A stretch of DNA of 7,224 bases from Candidatus Omnitrophota bacterium (lineage in GTDB: Bacteria > Omnitrophota > Gorgyraeia > Pluralincolimonadales > Pluralincolimonadaceae), in the NCBI GenBank assembly GCA_028715315.1, contig JAQUSA010000049.1:1-7224 (forward strand), read 5' to 3'. Made by a program: the position numbers and the translations under genes. This document shows, in pieces, positions 6,252 through 7,224 of the stretch; the stretch's first letter is position 1, and each line of letters begins with the position of its first letter. Under the pieces are notes generated by a model, which was not told the origin of the DNA, searched no databases, and was given only the letters and a program-made list of their open reading frames with translations.

Positions 6252-7224
6252 CTGTCTATCTCCCCCATGACGACATCAAGGCTGCCGAGAACGCATACTG
6301 CATCCGCCACCTTCAGGCCGTTTATCAGTTCCGGCAGGACCGATATGTTCGAAAAGGAGGGGGAGCGTATCTTCATCCTGTACGGCATGGGGGAGCCGTC
6401 GCTGACTATGTAAAACCCGAGCTCGCCGCGCGGGTTCTCGCTCCTCATATATGCCTGCCCCGGCGCCGGCCTGAAAATCTTTCCGGCCTTGACCGCGGGG
6501 TCGCCTTCGGGAAGCCCGAGTACGGCCTGTTCGGCGATGCGAAGGCTCTGGCGCATCTCGTCCATCCTTACCTTATACCTGTCCCACGAGTCGCCGTTCT
6601 TTCCCGTCGGGACGTCGAAAGTAAATTTATCGTAATTGAGGTACGGCTCATCCTTGCGCAGGTCCCATTTGACGCCGGAGGCGCGCAGGTTAGGGCCCGT
6701 AACGCTGTAGCTGACCGCCTTCTCGCTTGTCAGCACGCCGACTCCTTTCGTCCTCGCCAGGAATATCGGGTTCGCGCTGAACATCGCTTCCAGGTCGTCT
6801 ATCTTCGGGCGCATGTATTTGATTATCTTCTTTATCTTGTCGTCTGATCCCTTGGGCAGGTCGCGCGATACGCCGCCTATCCTCATGTAATTGTAGGTGA
6901 GCCTCTGGCCGCAGATATCATCAAAGAGTTCGACGATCTTTTCGCGTTCGCGCATGCCGTAGAAGAGAGGCGTCGCGAAAGCCCCGAGGTCCTGCGTGAA
7001 CGTCGTTATGCCGAAGAGGTGGCTCGCTATCCTGCCAAACTCGGCCATTATGACCCTGATATGCTTGGCCCTGTCGCTGACCTCGATATTCATAAGCTTT
7101 TCCGCGGCGAGCACGTAGGCGAGGTTGTTGTTCATCGACGCGAGGTAATCGAGCCTGTCGGTGAACGGTATGAACTGCGTATATGTGCGCTTCTCCGCGA
7201 TCTTCTCGATGCTGCGGTGCAGGT
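6248..7224 (-). CDS. nuoD: NuoD, 49-kDa-like Q-module subunit of complex I (5' end outside window)
   Basis: Peripheral-arm subunit that, with NuoB and NuoH, forms the quinone reduction site. The frame is open to the right edge, so about 324 residues are visible and the N-terminus (including the usual HPxxHG segment) is missing. The first visible residues, LHRSIEKIAEKRTYTQ, followed by TDRLDY, are the classic NuoD signature. The tyrosine of TDRLDY (codon 7145-7147) corresponds to the quinone-headgroup tyrosine known from Thermus, Yarrowia and bovine complex I. The Met codon at 7135 is internal, not the start. The C-terminus reads RSPSF, then VLGSLDVVMGEIDR, a normal family ending. The Ni-binding CxxC pairs of the related [NiFe]-hydrogenase large subunits are absent, which argues against an Ech/Mbh-type hydrogenase. 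The TGA stop overlaps the nuoH start by 4 bases (ATGA). Genes nuoEFG do not follow it. Confidence 0.97.
   Translation of the reverse strand, partial: LHRSIEKIAEKRTYTQFIPFTDRLDYLASMNNNLAYVLAAEKLMNIEVSDRAKHIRVIMAEFGRIASHLFGITTFTQDLGAFATPLFYGMREREKIVELFDDICGQRLTYNYMRIGGVSRDLPKGSDDKIKKIIKYMRPKIDDLEAMFSANPIFLARTKGVGVLTSEKAVSYSVTGPNLRASGVKWDLRKDEPYLNYDKFTFDVPTGKNGDSWDRYKVRMDEMRQSLRIAEQAVLGLPEGDPAVKAGKIFRPAPGQAYMRSENPRGELGFYIVSDGSPMPYRMKIRSPSFSNISVLPELINGLKVADAVCVLGSLDVVMGEIDR
6259..6266 (-). promoter_or_regulatory. Shine-Dalgarno site of nuoH
   Basis: GGGGGAGA within the final nuoD codons (the GEID part of the C-terminus) places GGAG 8 bases before the nuoH ATG at 6251. It agrees with the ATGA overlap start. 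Confidence 0.75.

Noticed and set aside
6354..6360. AAGGAGG on the plus strand inside nuoD
   Set aside because: It looks like a Shine-Dalgarno site but no credible plus-strand gene follows. On the coding strand it is simply the Pro-Ser-Phe-Ser codons of the conserved RSPSF motif.
5388..6413. Long plus-strand open frame (341 codons) opposite nuoH and the end of nuoD
   Set aside because: The predicted protein is a monotonous Arg/Glu/His/Tyr-rich sequence with no domain. It lies antisense to two clearly identified, conserved genes. It is explained by the biased third positions of the real genes.
6248..7224. Group 4 [NiFe]-hydrogenase (Ech/Mbh/Hyf type) in place of complex I
   Set aside because: NuoH, I, L, M and N have hydrogenase relatives, but the NuoD C-terminus lacks the Ni-binding cysteines. 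The NuoJ and NuoK forms, the TDRLDY quinone tyrosine and the gene order are those of complex I.

Overview
The window is a solid block of respiratory complex I (NADH:quinone oxidoreductase type) genes, all on the minus strand. They read from the right edge to the left in the order nuoD (5' end cut off), nuoH, nuoI, nuoJ, nuoK, nuoL, nuoM, nuoN (3' end cut off). There is no non-coding gap: every junction is an overlap of 1 to 32 bases (ATGA, TTGA, TAATG and TGATG types). This points to one polycistronic mRNA with strong translational coupling. No RNA gene, promoter, terminator, mobile element or CRISPR array was seen.

Region by region: 6248-7224 encodes most of NuoD, the 49-kDa-like subunit of the Q module. 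5307-6251 is NuoH, the membrane subunit that forms the quinone channel. 4912-5310 is NuoI, the ferredoxin-like subunit carrying two [4Fe-4S] clusters. 4380-4943 is NuoJ and 4072-4380 is NuoK. 2216-4078, 738-2216 and 1-741 are the three antiporter-like subunits NuoL, NuoM and NuoN. NuoI and NuoD would pass electrons to quinone at the NuoD/NuoH interface. NuoH, J, K, N, M and L would carry the coupled proton (or ion) translocation along the membrane arm.

nuoD runs straight into nuoH, so the electron-input genes nuoE, nuoF and nuoG are absent from their classical place between D and H. The locus therefore looks like the 11-subunit (A-B-C-D-H-I-J-K-L-M-N) type, or nuoEFG lies elsewhere. The upstream nuoA-C genes would lie beyond the right edge.

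The organism looks like a prokaryote of moderately high G+C with strong Shine-Dalgarno sites. It has a striking preference for the Ile codon ATA (12 of 18 Ile codons in the visible nuoN). The protein sequences look bacterial. The codon preference and gene order would suit an uncultured bacterial lineage (for example Omnitrophota-like), but this is a guess and the phylum cannot be fixed from the window alone.

Overall this is a conserved housekeeping operon and not a new system. The points most worth a second look are the replacement of a normally conserved membrane glutamate in NuoK by serine, a tandem duplication in the C-terminal arm of NuoL, and the missing nuoEFG.
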